Shown here piece by piece: positions 8,116 to 17,631 of a stretch of DNA of 64,000 nucleotides (position 1 is its first letter; each line of letters opens with the position of its first letter). The notes below the pieces were generated by a model. That model ran no database searches. It was not told the origin of the DNA and worked only from the letters and a program-made list of their open reading frames with translations. Position numbers and translations under genes: made by a program. The stretch comes from Candidatus Helarchaeota archaeon (GTDB taxonomy: Archaea; Asgardarchaeota; Lokiarchaeia; Helarchaeales; RDOG01), in assembly GCA_019058315.1 (NCBI GenBank), contig JAHPZH010000002.1:124001-188000 (forward strand). The letters run 5' to 3'.

Positions 8116-8553
8116 TTATCCGAAAAGGTCTGAGGGTTTTAAAAGACTATCATCTTCATCTTTACCAGATGATGGTGCAGGTTCAGTGGGAGTTCCAACT
8201 TGAGGAGGGGGTGGCAATGAGCTTGATTTACTAGGTTGAGCAGATTGTGTTTGGCTTTTTGGAGCTGATTTTACTGTGCTTGTAGATACCATACCCATCA
8301 TTTGTCTAACATCTTGAAGTACGCGATGTAATTCTAAAATTTGTACTCCCTTCTGCAGACTTTCTACCGAATCTTTTATTGTTTCAGTAACATTACCTAA
8401 ATTTCCAGAACCAGCTTTCTCTATGGCTTGATGAATTAAATTCTGATTTTGTATTAACAAATCATTATTTTGTTTAACCATTTGAGATAAATCGTTTACG
8501 CTGCTAACTAATGCTTTTAAAAGCCTTATTATTTCTACACCTAATTGATCCAT
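8116..8553 (-). CDS. Coiled-coil protein with LKPSDLFG tail (cassette A, member 3)
   Basis: This 145-residue protein has an N-terminal helical part (1-90) with heptads. A linker rich in Ser, Pro and Gln follows (95-130), then an acidic patch and the C-terminal motif LLKPSDLFG. The motif and the preceding acidic patch recur at the end of the 10865-11431 product (LIKPSTFFGS). Internal segments SLQKGVQILEL and KLQKSIQLLSI also correspond. The conserved tail at the end of a disordered linker looks like a short peptide ligand for a shared partner. Family unknown. Confidence 0.62.
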   Translation of the reverse strand: MDQLGVEIIRLLKALVSSVNDLSQMVKQNNDLLIQNQNLIHQAIEKAGSGNLGNVTETIKDSVESLQKGVQILELHRVLQDVRQMMGMVSTSTVKSAPKSQTQSAQPSKSSSLPPPPQVGTPTEPAPSSGKDEDDSLLKPSDLFG

Positions 8554-8644
8554 TGTATCGCCTCTTAATTATAGACCATTTATTATATTTTTTATAATAA
8601 TACCTTTTATAATCTTGTTTTTTTTCTAATATATTAATAATTTT

Positions 8645-10128
8645 TTAAGGATTAATGTCTTTCCACATTTTTTTAATGAATAATAATCTTTTCATTCTAT
8701 CTTTGTGAGAAACTCCATCAAAAGTTTCATATGTCCAAGCATTTAATTCGGGTGGGCCTAAAGCTATAGGTTTAATTAAATTAAAGTTAAAAATTGGTGA
8801 TGATTTCATTAAACTAAATACACTAACTATTATATTTTCGATATATTCCACATTTTCTTTTAAAAAATTAATTGTTTTTTCAAAATCATCTTCATTTTCG
8901 TTTGGGAAACCTGTCATTATATATAAATAGGTCCTAACGTTTGCATTTGATAATATTTTTAGCAATTTGGAAAAATTATTAATATTTATTTTTTTACCAA
9001 TAATATCCAGAATTTTGGGGCTAGCTGATTCTAATCCAAAAAAACAATGACTCAAACCCCTTTTAATATAATTTAAGATTTGTTTTTCATTAATATTTGA
9101 TATTTCACAATTGCCCCCCCATTTAATTTCTATATTTGAATTATATAACAAATCGAGAGCTTTTCTAAAACCATTAGATAAGTTAAATGCATTATCAACA
9201 ATTTCAAAATTATGAATACCATAATTACTTGTATAATATTTTATCTCTTCAAATATAATTTGAGGGTTTTTTCTTCTGAAATCACCCCAAATTGAATTTT
9301 CATTACAAAAAACACACTTATTTGGACAACCTTTTGCTGTAAGAATATCTAAAGTTTTAAAATTTTCAAGTTTTAGATCTTCTAAAAAATCATATCTAGG
9401 AATAGGTAAATCATTTAAATTCAGTTTATTAGGTGGTTTAGTAAAATGTATTTTATTATTTTTTTTAAATCCGATACCTGGGGAGTTATAAATACTAATT
9501 TTATCTTTAATTTTAGATAATATTTTTAATAATGGAATTTCACCCTCTGGATGATATACTACTAAGTCTATAAATGGTAATTGTAAATAAAGGTTCGCTC
9601 TATAATTTAAAAAAGCCTCAGGTCCACCAAATATAATTAATGAGTCTGGTTTTTCCTCTTTTATTCTCTGAGCAGCATAAATTGAACTGATTGCATTTCC
9701 AGTAGTTACTGAAAATCCATAAATTCTTGATTCAGATTTAATTAATTTCTTAATATACGTCTCTAAAATCTTTTCTGTAACTTTTTTATGTTTTAAAAAT
9801 TGATAAAAGAAAGGTTTGTATAATTTAGAACATACAGAACATAAAGACTGGATTAGATTTTCTCCAATTTTTTCATAGTTAAAAAAAATATGACCCCATA
9901 TTAACCAATTTGCAGCCCCCCAAATTGCAAATTCGGGGATTTTAAAATCATAATAGTTTTTGATATGAAAATCCTGAGAAATTTTTTTTTATAGAAATCT
10001 AGACTAAAATCAAAGCCTGAAACATTAAATCCTTTATTTTTTAAAAAAGTTATAAGACTTACTATTCCAAGAGATGGAATTTGGGTTGTATATGCCGGTA
10101 AAGAGGTTAAAATACAGTCAAACTGCAT
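8645..10128 (-). pseudogene. B12-binding radical SAM protein, frameshifted
   Basis: Two frames make up one gene. The first, from ATG at 10128 with GGTGAATAA upstream, reads as a cobalamin-binding N-terminus (MQFDCILTSLPAYTTQIPSLG) for about 48 residues. At a run of nine T on the + strand (9982-9990; A9 in the mRNA) it must shift by -1 to continue. From there a frame without an internal stop runs to 8645. It holds the B12-domain segment IFGGPEAF, then GCPNKCVFC, the CxxxCxxC cluster motif of radical SAM enzymes, then FFGLES and a typical C-terminus. Total length would be near 495 residues. One additional A would restore the frame. This may be a sequencing error, a recent mutation or programmed slippage. 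Substrate unknown. Confidence 0.75.
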
Positions 10129-10149
10129 TTATTCACCAAAAAAATAGTA

Positions 10150-10476
10150 TCAAGACTCAAATTGTTGCACAACATTCAAGATCCGTTTTAAAGCTAGTAA
10201 AAAGTCAACATACCATATTCCTTCATTGATCTGGTCCAAAGTTTGATTGAATAATTTTGTGGTTGATTTGAATTCGTTTGAAATTTGAACTTTTTCCAGA
10301 GTATTGTGCATAACCCGAATTTTACCAATCGCTTCACTAATTTGTTGATTTAATTCTCCTAAAAACTTAGTGAATTCATTTCCAAACAGTTTTAATTGGT
10401 TTGAAAGTTCATCAAGTTTGCTATAAACATCATTTAAAGATGAAGCTACGAATGGTAAAAGGCTTCTATCAGACAA
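10150..10476 (-). CDS. Small coiled-coil protein (cassette B, homologue of 7437)
   Basis: This 108-residue helical protein starts at TTG, with GGAG overlapping the stop region of the upstream gene. Its first 35 residues match those of the 7437-8111 product (LPF....ND.Y.K...LS). Unlike that protein it has no Pro-rich tail and ends soon after the helices. It lies eight bases downstream of 10485-10841 and 21 bases upstream of the frameshifted radical SAM gene. Unknown function; part of the second coiled-coil set. Confidence 0.58.
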   Translation of the reverse strand: MSDRSLLPFVASSLNDVYSKLDELSNQLKLFGNEFTKFLGELNQQISEAIGKIRVMHNTLEKVQISNEFKSTTKLFNQTLDQINEGIWYVDFLLALKRILNVVQQFES

Positions 10477-10484
10477 ATTTATCT

Positions 10485-10841
10485 TTACTCCATAGAGGTT
10501 TGTTTAGAAACTTTTAATAAAGCTCTTATTAGTTCAGAAACCATATCCGAAACATTTTTTTTATCTAATTCTTGTTTTATAGTAGCAGTTAAAGTTAAAA
10601 GGTTTTGTTTAGCTTCCTCAATTTCAGATAATTTAAAAACTGTTTCAAAGGTTCTGGTTAATCGATCAACATTGACATTTAAACTAGCTATCGCTGATGC
10701 TATGCCATTTTTCACATTTACAAGAGTTTTGGAAAGGTTATTAATGTTATTATTTGTTTGAATTAATTTTGTAGAAATTTCTTCAAACATTTTTTTTATT
10801 TGAACTGCAGTATCTGAAACTTTACCTTCTGATGTAGCCAA
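10485..10841 (-). CDS. Small coiled-coil protein (cassette B)
   Basis: This 118-residue protein is predicted to be fully helical, with many Asn, Leu and Ile in heptads. It has no Cys, zinc site or membrane segment. It is the middle gene of a three-gene operon reading from 11431 to 10150, with gaps of 23 and 8 bp. Its segment FEEISTKL resembles LNEISQKL in the 7021-7419 product, so the two may be counterparts, but the similarity is weak. No family recognised. Confidence 0.58.
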   Translation of the reverse strand: MATSEGKVSDTAVQIKKMFEEISTKLIQTNNNINNLSKTLVNVKNGIASAIASLNVNVDRLTRTFETVFKLSEIEEAKQNLLTLTATIKQELDKKNVSDMVSELIRALLKVSKQTSME

Positions 10842-10864
10842 ATATTATACACCTAAGTATCAAA

Positions 10865-11431
10865 TTAACTTCCAAAAAATGTAGATGGCTTAATTAATCC
10901 TTCCTCAGATTCTTCTTCTTTCTCTTTCTTTTCTTTTTTAGCTGTTTTTGTTGGAGGAGGTGAAAGTTGAGCTTCAACTTTTGCAGGAGGAGGTTTTATT
11001 CCAACAACAGGTTTTGCTTCTTTTGGTTCTTTCTTTTGAGACTCCTTCACTGTCATTGGAGTCGGTACGCTTCGCACATTAGTTAAATTCTCGATCCTAC
11101 TTACTAAATTTTGGATTGATAAAAGTTGTATACTTTTTTGAAGCTTCATAATTGTATGATCTAGAGTCTGATCTATTTGATCAAGACTCTGAATCCCTAA
11201 ATCGTCAATTTTTTGAGAAATATTCTTTTCTAAAGATGGGATTTCTTTTTGTGCAATAGTTGAAAGGCTAGTATTTACTATTGATTCAATTTTTCCTATT
11301 TTCTCTGTAAATTCATTAAATAACTTGCTTTGATCTCCTATCTTTTTCTCTATTCGCTGCAGTGCTCTTACAGCATCTTCTAGAATACCTGCCAATACTT
11401 TCATCAATGCACCTGAATCCGGTGTCGCCAT
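10865..11431 (-). CDS. Coiled-coil protein with LKPSTFFG tail (cassette B)
   Basis: This 188-residue protein has a helical N-terminal half (1-120), then a disordered linker rich in Pro, Lys and Glu (125-178). It ends in an acidic patch followed by LIKPSTFFGS. It is the homologue of 8116-8553 by internal helix sequence and by the tail motif. The tail differs in the two residues before FG but keeps the KPS core. It is the first gene of the cassette B operon. An AT-rich stretch of about 160 bp separates it from the larger coiled-coil gene upstream. Confidence 0.62.
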   Translation of the reverse strand: MATPDSGALMKVLAGILEDAVRALQRIEKKIGDQSKLFNEFTEKIGKIESIVNTSLSTIAQKEIPSLEKNISQKIDDLGIQSLDQIDQTLDHTIMKLQKSIQLLSIQNLVSRIENLTNVRSVPTPMTVKESQKKEPKEAKPVVGIKPPPAKVEAQLSPPPTKTAKKEKKEKEEESEEGLIKPSTFFGS

Positions 11432-11590
11432 CTTGATTCACTAAATTTATTTTATACAAATTTTAATTAATTTATTAAATAGTCTTGGCAAAAAAATACA
11501 ATTTTAATTCAACAATTTATTAAATTTTTCATATTATTTATTATTTTGTTATTTTTTTTGGTGTTTTTTTAAATCAAGTATAAATATTAA

Positions 11591-12598
11591 TTATAAGGGT
11601 TTCCCAGAAATCCAAGCTTCACTTAACAGAGTTGAGAAAAATTCAATATGTTTTGGATTGTTTGACATCATACCCATAGGTCCTGGTGTTTTATCAGAAT
11701 GAGCAGCCAAGATAATTTCTTCTCTATCATGTTCTAGCCCCCATCTATCTTGTTTATCAAAATTTCGAAAAGTTATATTTGGAAATCCAGAAAATGTATC
11801 CATAATCTCTTTATGGTTTTCAATATTAAGATCTATAAATGTAGCAATCCGAATATTGATTTTTTTATTAAGATTTTGTAGTTCAATTTGTTCAATATCT
11901 TCAATTGTAGGTGTACATATTAATAATCTAATTTTTACATTATCTAACATATTATTCATTATACTAATAATATTCTCTTTCCCTTGAATCAAGCCCGTTT
12001 TTTGTTCTTTAATATTTTGATACTCCACATTTAATTTTTCAAAATCATTCTCAAGATCAGATATCGTTTTCTTTAATTCATTTATTTTTTCTTGTTTCCC
12101 AGTAATTTCCTTTGTTTTTTCTTTAGTATCATTTTTTAAATCTTCAATCTTAGAAACTAGTTTCTCATCAGCTTGTAATGCTGTTTCTAATTTTTTTTCT
12201 TTATCTTCAATCTCTTTGTTTTGTTTTTCGATATTTTCTTTTAAATTTTTAATAACTTTAACTTGACGTGAATTTTGTTCTTCATAATTTTGGATTTTTT
12301 CCTGAACCCCGCCAAATTCACTCTTAAGTTCTTCAAATGTTTTCTGCATATCTTGCTCTTTTTCTAAATAATTTTTTTCTAATTGTTGTATCTTTAATTC
12401 ATGTTCCTTTTTTAAATCAGCAATTAATTTTTCTTGCATTTGTTGATTTTCGACTAATCTTTTTTCAAGATTTTCGCAAGTTTCTTCTTTTTCCTTAAGA
12501 TTTTCTAGTAGTTCTTTTTCCATAGTAAGTATTATTTGTTCTTGTTCTTCTATACTAACTTGAGCATCAATTTTTTTTTCTATAATTTCATCATTCAT
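11591..12598 (-). CDS. Coiled-coil protein with TrmB-like C-terminal domain
   Basis: I start this gene at ATG 12596-12598, preceded by GGGAGAGATTT. This gives 335 residues and avoids a 41-bp overlap with the gene upstream. About 200 residues of uninterrupted coiled coil rich in Glu, Lys and Gln come first. A compact C-terminal domain of about 125 residues follows, with alternating strands and helices (VKIRLLICTPTIEDI, INIRIATFIDLN, REEIILAAH). That pattern matches the PLD-like effector domain of TrmB regulators. No DNA-binding domain is present in this protein. It lies 13 bp after 12612-14261 and is probably co-expressed with it. Confidence 0.6.
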   Translation of the reverse strand: MNDEIIEKKIDAQVSIEEQEQIILTMEKELLENLKEKEETCENLEKRLVENQQMQEKLIADLKKEHELKIQQLEKNYLEKEQDMQKTFEELKSEFGGVQEKIQNYEEQNSRQVKVIKNLKENIEKQNKEIEDKEKKLETALQADEKLVSKIEDLKNDTKEKTKEITGKQEKINELKKTISDLENDFEKLNVEYQNIKEQKTGLIQGKENIISIMNNMLDNVKIRLLICTPTIEDIEQIELQNLNKKINIRIATFIDLNIENHKEIMDTFSGFPNITFRNFDKQDRWGLEHDREEIILAAHSDKTPGPMGMMSNNPKHIEFFSTLLSEAWISGKPL

Positions 12599-12611
12599 AT
12601 AAATCTCTCCC

Positions 12612-14261
12612 TTATTTTGAAAGAGAATCGGACCAGTTTTTTCGAATTTCATTTATATGGATTTCATCTATTAAATTTTTTCTTAATAACTCATTAAAAC
12701 CTCTAGAAATCTTTCTATCAATATCAGGATTAGAAAAAAGATTTTCTTTTGAACAATTAAATTCAAAATTACTTCTTAGTTCCAAATTTATTTCTAAAGC
12801 GTTTTCTAATCGTTCTTGTAACATGACTTTAAATGAACTGTGTAAAAAATCAAAGGGAACCCATCTTTCTGATGTATTAAATTGGTTTGGGAGGAGGGAT
12901 GGTGGAGAAACGATAATTTTTTCATCACCATCGATTGTTTCAATCTCTGAAATATATAAAGGAATCCAAACTTTATTAATTGGCATAACTATTCCAAGGG
13001 AATTTCCTGAAACCGACCAAGATCCTAAATAACTCTTTTCATTTTCACAGACTTTTATAATTTTATCGATTTTTTCAAGAAGTATTTGAGCTTTATTATC
13101 AATTCTTTCCTTAATTTGTGTAAGTTGAGATAATTCTTTCTCTCTTTGTTCTTTAATTTTAGGAATTTTTTTATCCCCTTCTTCAACTAACTTTTGAAAT
13201 TTATTTTCAATATCGGATTCTTGGGTTCTGATTTCTGAAGCAAGTGCATCTATATCTTTTTGACTATTTTCTATTTCAATTTTAGTTTTAGTTATTAGCT
13301 CCTTAAAATTTGGAATATCCTTATCCAAGTTTTTTATTAATTTCAACGCTAAAGATAAGATTTCTTCAGGATCCTTTTCTTCAGCAAAAGAAGTTTTAAT
13401 TACTTGTGAATCTTTTAAAATTTTTTCAAGATTTTGTATAATTAACATAAATTTTTCAAAAATATTTTTTGAAATTGCATTATTCCGTTTTTCTTTCCAT
13501 TCCTGTAATTCATAATATTCATTAGATTTTTTAACTTCATAATCTCCTTTTATATTCTGTAATTCTGAATCAAGTTTGCTTAAAGTATATTTAGTTCTTT
13601 TTTCTTTTTCAGTATATTCTCTATTTATTTCAATTATCCAATCATCTGTAGTTGACGATACTAAGCCTTGAATCTGCTTCCAGCTCGTAATATTATCATC
13701 AACTTTTTTTATTGCACTCTTGAAAGATTCTGCAATATCAATCACGTTATCAGTGGTAAAGGCTTCCTCTAATTTCGCCATATAAGTCGATGGCTGAGTA
13801 TCTGTAAGTTTTATTAAAGTAGTTAATCCTCTTAAAACATCAGGGTCTATCATTCCCTTTATTTGAATCTCCTCTTGACCCTTTTCTTCAACTGTAGCTA
13901 AGACTTCATCTAAAACGTCAGGTAATCTATTTCTATCAGGACTTGCGTCTCTTAATAATCTTCCGATTTTAGCTCTATTTGGTGAACTACTTATTTTAAA
14001 ACTGAACGAAAAATAATCCAAATTATCAATTGCTATGTAATTTTGAGCATCGGCTTGAATTAAAGTGATTGGCCATAAAGCTTTCGAAAAAAAGATATAT
14101 TTTGATTTTAAAAATTCACTTTTTTTTCGTGAATATTCAATTAAAGCAAATTTTGATGCTAGTTCAAGATCAAATGGGAATGGAATAGAATTCTTTTCAT
14201 AAATTATACAAGGAGTAATGGAAAGAGATTCCTTTGCTGGTCCAATATTTTGACTTGCCAA
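12612..14261 (-). CDS. Large coiled-coil protein, unknown family
   Basis: This 549-residue protein has three regions. The first 190 residues look globular and mixed alpha-beta. Residues of about 195-405 are mainly coiled coil. The C-terminal 140 residues contain strands (SWSVSGNSLGIVMPINKVWIPLYIS) followed by helices, like a small globular head. I see no Walker motifs or zinc ligands. The architecture of head, long coil and head recalls structural or tethering proteins, but that is analogy. It is the first gene of a pair with 11591-12598 and is divergent from 14412-16820. Confidence 0.55.
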   Translation of the reverse strand: MASQNIGPAKESLSITPCIIYEKNSIPFPFDLELASKFALIEYSRKKSEFLKSKYIFFSKALWPITLIQADAQNYIAIDNLDYFSFSFKISSSPNRAKIGRLLRDASPDRNRLPDVLDEVLATVEEKGQEEIQIKGMIDPDVLRGLTTLIKLTDTQPSTYMAKLEEAFTTDNVIDIAESFKSAIKKVDDNITSWKQIQGLVSSTTDDWIIEINREYTEKEKRTKYTLSKLDSELQNIKGDYEVKKSNEYYELQEWKEKRNNAISKNIFEKFMLIIQNLEKILKDSQVIKTSFAEEKDPEEILSLALKLIKNLDKDIPNFKELITKTKIEIENSQKDIDALASEIRTQESDIENKFQKLVEEGDKKIPKIKEQREKELSQLTQIKERIDNKAQILLEKIDKIIKVCENEKSYLGSWSVSGNSLGIVMPINKVWIPLYISEIETIDGDEKIIVSPPSLLPNQFNTSERWVPFDFLHSSFKVMLQERLENALEINLELRSNFEFNCSKENLFSNPDIDRKISRGFNELLRKNLIDEIHINEIRKNWSDSLSK

Positions 14262-14411
14262 TGAAATTTACCCCATTTTTAAAATTTAGCCATTTAATAT
14301 TAGTATATTAATGATTTTAAATTTAAAGGTAATAAAATAATAATAAATGTTTAAACTTATATTTTTGATTATTCTATTTTTTAAATAATTAAAAACAAAT
14401 GAGGTAATAAT

Positions 14412-16820
14412 GTGATATCTGGAGTTAGAAGGCGTGAGACCGCTGCTGAAGGAGCTAAATTATTTATTACTTCTGAAACATTATGCCAAAGATTAAGAAG
14501 AGAAATAGACAGGAAAAAAATTATTGAAATCACTGGAAAGAAGAGTAAATTTTTAGATTTTCTCTTAGGTTCTGTCACAATTCAATTATTTCATTATGTA
14601 GGTTTAAGAATAGATAAAATCACCTCCCAAACTCAATTATCTACTGAAACTGAGAAAGAATTCGAATTAAGCCAGAAAAAAACCTTATTTTCTGAGTTAA
14701 AAGACTTTTCCAGTGATTTTTTCTTAAAAGAAATTGAAATTTTTGAAAAAGAAGTGTTACTAGAACAAGAGATTATAAAGAATGCTATTAATCAAAGAAA
14801 AGAAAAAATAGATAAGGATGTAATTTTTACTCAAAACTTGAAATTCTTACGGTCTCAGTTAATATCCCTTTTTAGAAATTATCCAAATCAATGTTTTTAT
14901 GATTATCTAGGAAAAATTTTAGGTATTTCAGAAACAACAAGAAAAGAAATTCTCCAAAATGCCGCAGAATTTAAACCTACTCAAATTGAAATTGAAAAAG
15001 AAATGAAAAGGGAATATGAAGATGAATTTATAGAATTAGCCGTTTTTAATAGAATAAAAAAAATAATTAATGATAAATGGGAAATTATGGTTCCAAAACA
15101 ATTAGAAATGCAAAGTGTTATTTTAAAAAGATTAGAATCGGATATAATTAAATTTCTTATTGATAAGATCCCTTTTTCAGAAAAAGCTCTTAATTCCCAC
15201 CTTGAGAGTGGAATATTAAAATTAAAAATAATTGAAATAATAAAAGATTCTTGTAAAAATGATCATTTTTATGAAGAAATAGAATCTTCGATAATAAATT
15301 TACTAAATATAGAACTACACAAGCAAGCTTCAAAAGGTTCGAATTCGTTTTTGGATTTTATGTCAAATTTATTGCAAATATCATTAGATGAAGTTATGAG
15401 ATTCTTGGAAGTTCATGAAATAAAAAATGTTACAAATTTCTGTCAAGCCTTAACTTTAGAAATAGGAGAAATAGAAGAGAAATTAGAATCGAAATTAATA
15501 AGTGATTCTGATCTATTCCGTTTAGGTGATAGAGGACCATTAGTTCAAGCACAAAAAACTTTGGAGAGCTTAAAAGTTGAAGAAAGAGTTCCAGAAACAC
15601 TTTATGAAATGACACTGGAAGATCTATTTTCTGGAAAAACCCCTATATTTGGAAAACTCCTCAATGAAGTTTGTAAAAGAGTTAATATTTCCCCAGAAAC
15701 TCTAAAATCATTAATTGAAAAAGATAAATTGTTAAAACAGATTTTTAAGGATTCAGAGATTAGAGATATTGAACAAATAAGATTATCATTAAAAATGGAT
15801 AATATTTTAAAAGAAATTTCCCGTGAAATCTTTTATACCTTAATAACTAACTTTTTACGCTCGATTTCACGAATAGTCGAACAATATCAAAAAATCAAGA
15901 GGGATAAAGAAATATTTCTAATCGCAATCAACAGAATTTTTGATTTAAAGAGTTCAGAAAACTGGATTAAGGTTAAAGTTGAAGATCTAATAATTAATAA
16001 GATAATGGATAGACAAAAAGAGATCGTAGATCTAGTAGAAAATAAAGACCCATTTTTTATTAATGGATTTATATGGGCAAGATTATCTGATAAAACTATT
16101 AAAAAGGCACTAGAAGAATTGAAAAAAACAAATAGTCCAGTATATGAAGATATAAAACCTCTCTCACTATCCTTTGATAATATCCCTCCTATCTCATATG
16201 CGACTGCTTATGATATGTGTATCAGGATAGAAAAGGGTTTACAAACAAAGCGTTTAGAATCTAAAAAAAGAAAAGCAAAGGAAGAAGTAATGAAAACTGC
16301 TGAGACAAAACAAGTATTTAAGGATGCTGATACTTATGGCTGGTTGGAAAAGCGGATTAATATGTCTCTAATGAGAATCGGGAAAATTCAACCCAGTCAA
16401 CTCTATTGGAAAGAAGAAGATTCCAATAAGTTATCTAAAATTATATTGTTACATACTCAAGTTAAAAGAGGGCAGGAAATTTGTCCTGAATGCGGTGAAA
16501 ATGTAAATTTAGAAAAATGTGATATACATGGTCCATGTATACCAAAAAAAGCTTCATTAATAGATACTTTGGCTAAATTTTATTCCTTTTCTGTAGATAA
16601 ATTAAAAAAAGTCGATTTTAGTTCAGCTACAAATTTTGTTTTACAAACTGCGAGTCCAATTTTAAAAAAGAGACTTGGTCATGAACCAAAAATTGAAGAG
16701 TACGAGAAATTGCTCGAGGGTGAAATCTTAGAATTAGGTAAAGTATTAGGAGAAGATATAGGAAAAAAATTGAACAAGGCTTTATATAAAACTTGGCGTA
16801 AAAAAGAATTAGGGCGTTAA
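14412..16820 (+). CDS. Large helical protein with C-terminal zinc site
   Basis: This 802-residue protein starts at GTG (14412-14414) behind GAGG. The overlapping ATG two bases upstream is followed at once by a stop. Nearly the whole chain is predicted helical, with many short charged helices rather than one continuous coil. Near residue 695 there is a metal-binding motif CPECGENVNLEKCDIHGPC, offering four Cys and one His. No known domain is recognised. It is divergent from the coiled-coil pair at 11591-14261 and convergent with the MglA-like GTPase, so it closes the coiled-coil region. Confidence 0.6.
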   Translation: MISGVRRRETAAEGAKLFITSETLCQRLRREIDRKKIIEITGKKSKFLDFLLGSVTIQLFHYVGLRIDKITSQTQLSTETEKEFELSQKKTLFSELKDFSSDFFLKEIEIFEKEVLLEQEIIKNAINQRKEKIDKDVIFTQNLKFLRSQLISLFRNYPNQCFYDYLGKILGISETTRKEILQNAAEFKPTQIEIEKEMKREYEDEFIELAVFNRIKKIINDKWEIMVPKQLEMQSVILKRLESDIIKFLIDKIPFSEKALNSHLESGILKLKIIEIIKDSCKNDHFYEEIESSIINLLNIELHKQASKGSNSFLDFMSNLLQISLDEVMRFLEVHEIKNVTNFCQALTLEIGEIEEKLESKLISDSDLFRLGDRGPLVQAQKTLESLKVEERVPETLYEMTLEDLFSGKTPIFGKLLNEVCKRVNISPETLKSLIEKDKLLKQIFKDSEIRDIEQIRLSLKMDNILKEISREIFYTLITNFLRSISRIVEQYQKIKRDKEIFLIAINRIFDLKSSENWIKVKVEDLIINKIMDRQKEIVDLVENKDPFFINGFIWARLSDKTIKKALEELKKTNSPVYEDIKPLSLSFDNIPPISYATAYDMCIRIEKGLQTKRLESKKRKAKEEVMKTAETKQVFKDADTYGWLEKRINMSLMRIGKIQPSQLYWKEEDSNKLSKIILLHTQVKRGQEICPECGENVNLEKCDIHGPCIPKKASLIDTLAKFYSFSVDKLKKVDFSSATNFVLQTASPILKKRLGHEPKIEEYEKLLEGEILELGKVLGEDIGKKLNKALYKTWRKKELGR

Positions 16821-16831
16821 CAAATATTCTA

Positions 16832-17452
16832 TTAGGGTTTTTTTAGACTCAAATAATATTTCAAAACAGCGTCCCGAGCTACCTGTTGAAATGATCTTTT
16901 GATATTTTTACCCTGAATTGCAATCGTATCGTAGATCTGGGTCGACATTTCTATTCCGTGAGGATTAACTATAGTTCCTAGTCCTTTTTCCTTTAAATAT
17001 TCTTCAACTTTTGTTTTTGAAATCAAGTTAGGTAGATCAACTTTATTCAGTTGGACCAAAAAAGGGATCTTCTTTCCTAGAGCTCCACTTAAATGACCAA
17101 TCAATTCATCGAGACTCCAAAGATTTTCTTCCGTTTGGTCCTCTTGTGCGTCCCATACGAAGATTACCGCGTCTACGCCATTTAGAATCGTTTTACGCTG
17201 AAATTTATGGCGTTTTTGACCAGCAACTGTATAGACTTGTAGAGAAACGCCTCCAACACCCGCAGTCATACGATCAAAGAATAGGGTTCGCCCAGTGGGA
17301 TCCACTATTGACTGCATCTTACCCTTAGCCATCCCCTCTTTCTCGAACATCCACTTTACGGCTGTTGTTTTTCCCGATAAAGATGCTCCCCAGTACACAA
17401 TTTTGAATACTAACTTACCATCAGAACCTCGACTGGGGCACACAAATTTCAC
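16832..17452 (-). CDS. MglA/Arf-like small GTPase
   Basis: This 206-residue Ras-superfamily protein has P-loop GASLSGKTT at 22-30, DPTGRTLFFD at 51-60 and NKVD at 136-139. The PTGRTLFFD wording is that of bacterial and archaeal MglA. The switch II segment reads YTVAGQ (74-79), so Asp of DxxGQ is replaced by Thr, as in MglA, while Gln is kept. There is no C-terminal Cys for lipid attachment. MglA-type GTPases work with Roadblock/LC7 regulators in polarity. Such regulators occur at 29642 and 31486, but a link is inference. It is convergent with the 802-residue helical protein. Confidence 0.85.
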   Translation of the reverse strand: MKFVCPSRGSDGKLVFKIVYWGASLSGKTTAVKWMFEKEGMAKGKMQSIVDPTGRTLFFDRMTAGVGGVSLQVYTVAGQKRHKFQRKTILNGVDAVIFVWDAQEDQTEENLWSLDELIGHLSGALGKKIPFLVQLNKVDLPNLISKTKVEEYLKEKGLGTIVNPHGIEMSTQIYDTIAIQGKNIKRSFQQVARDAVLKYYLSLKKP

Positions 17453-17631
17453 CTTTTGTTTTGTAGATTGCGTAATTCATTTAGAAAGGGGATAATAAAA
17501 ATTTAATTGTTTAAACTACTTTTTTATTTTTCCTTTTAAAATATTGCGAAGTAATTGATTTTATTAATTTGAATAAATGATATTTTATCTGGATAGAAAT
17601 TAAACCATTAAATATCTCACTATTTTTTTCC

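Noticed and set aside
12599..12652. Longer start for the coiled-coil TrmB-like protein
   Set aside because: It would overlap the upstream gene by 41 bp, and the GGGAGAG ribosome-binding site fits the downstream ATG at 12598.
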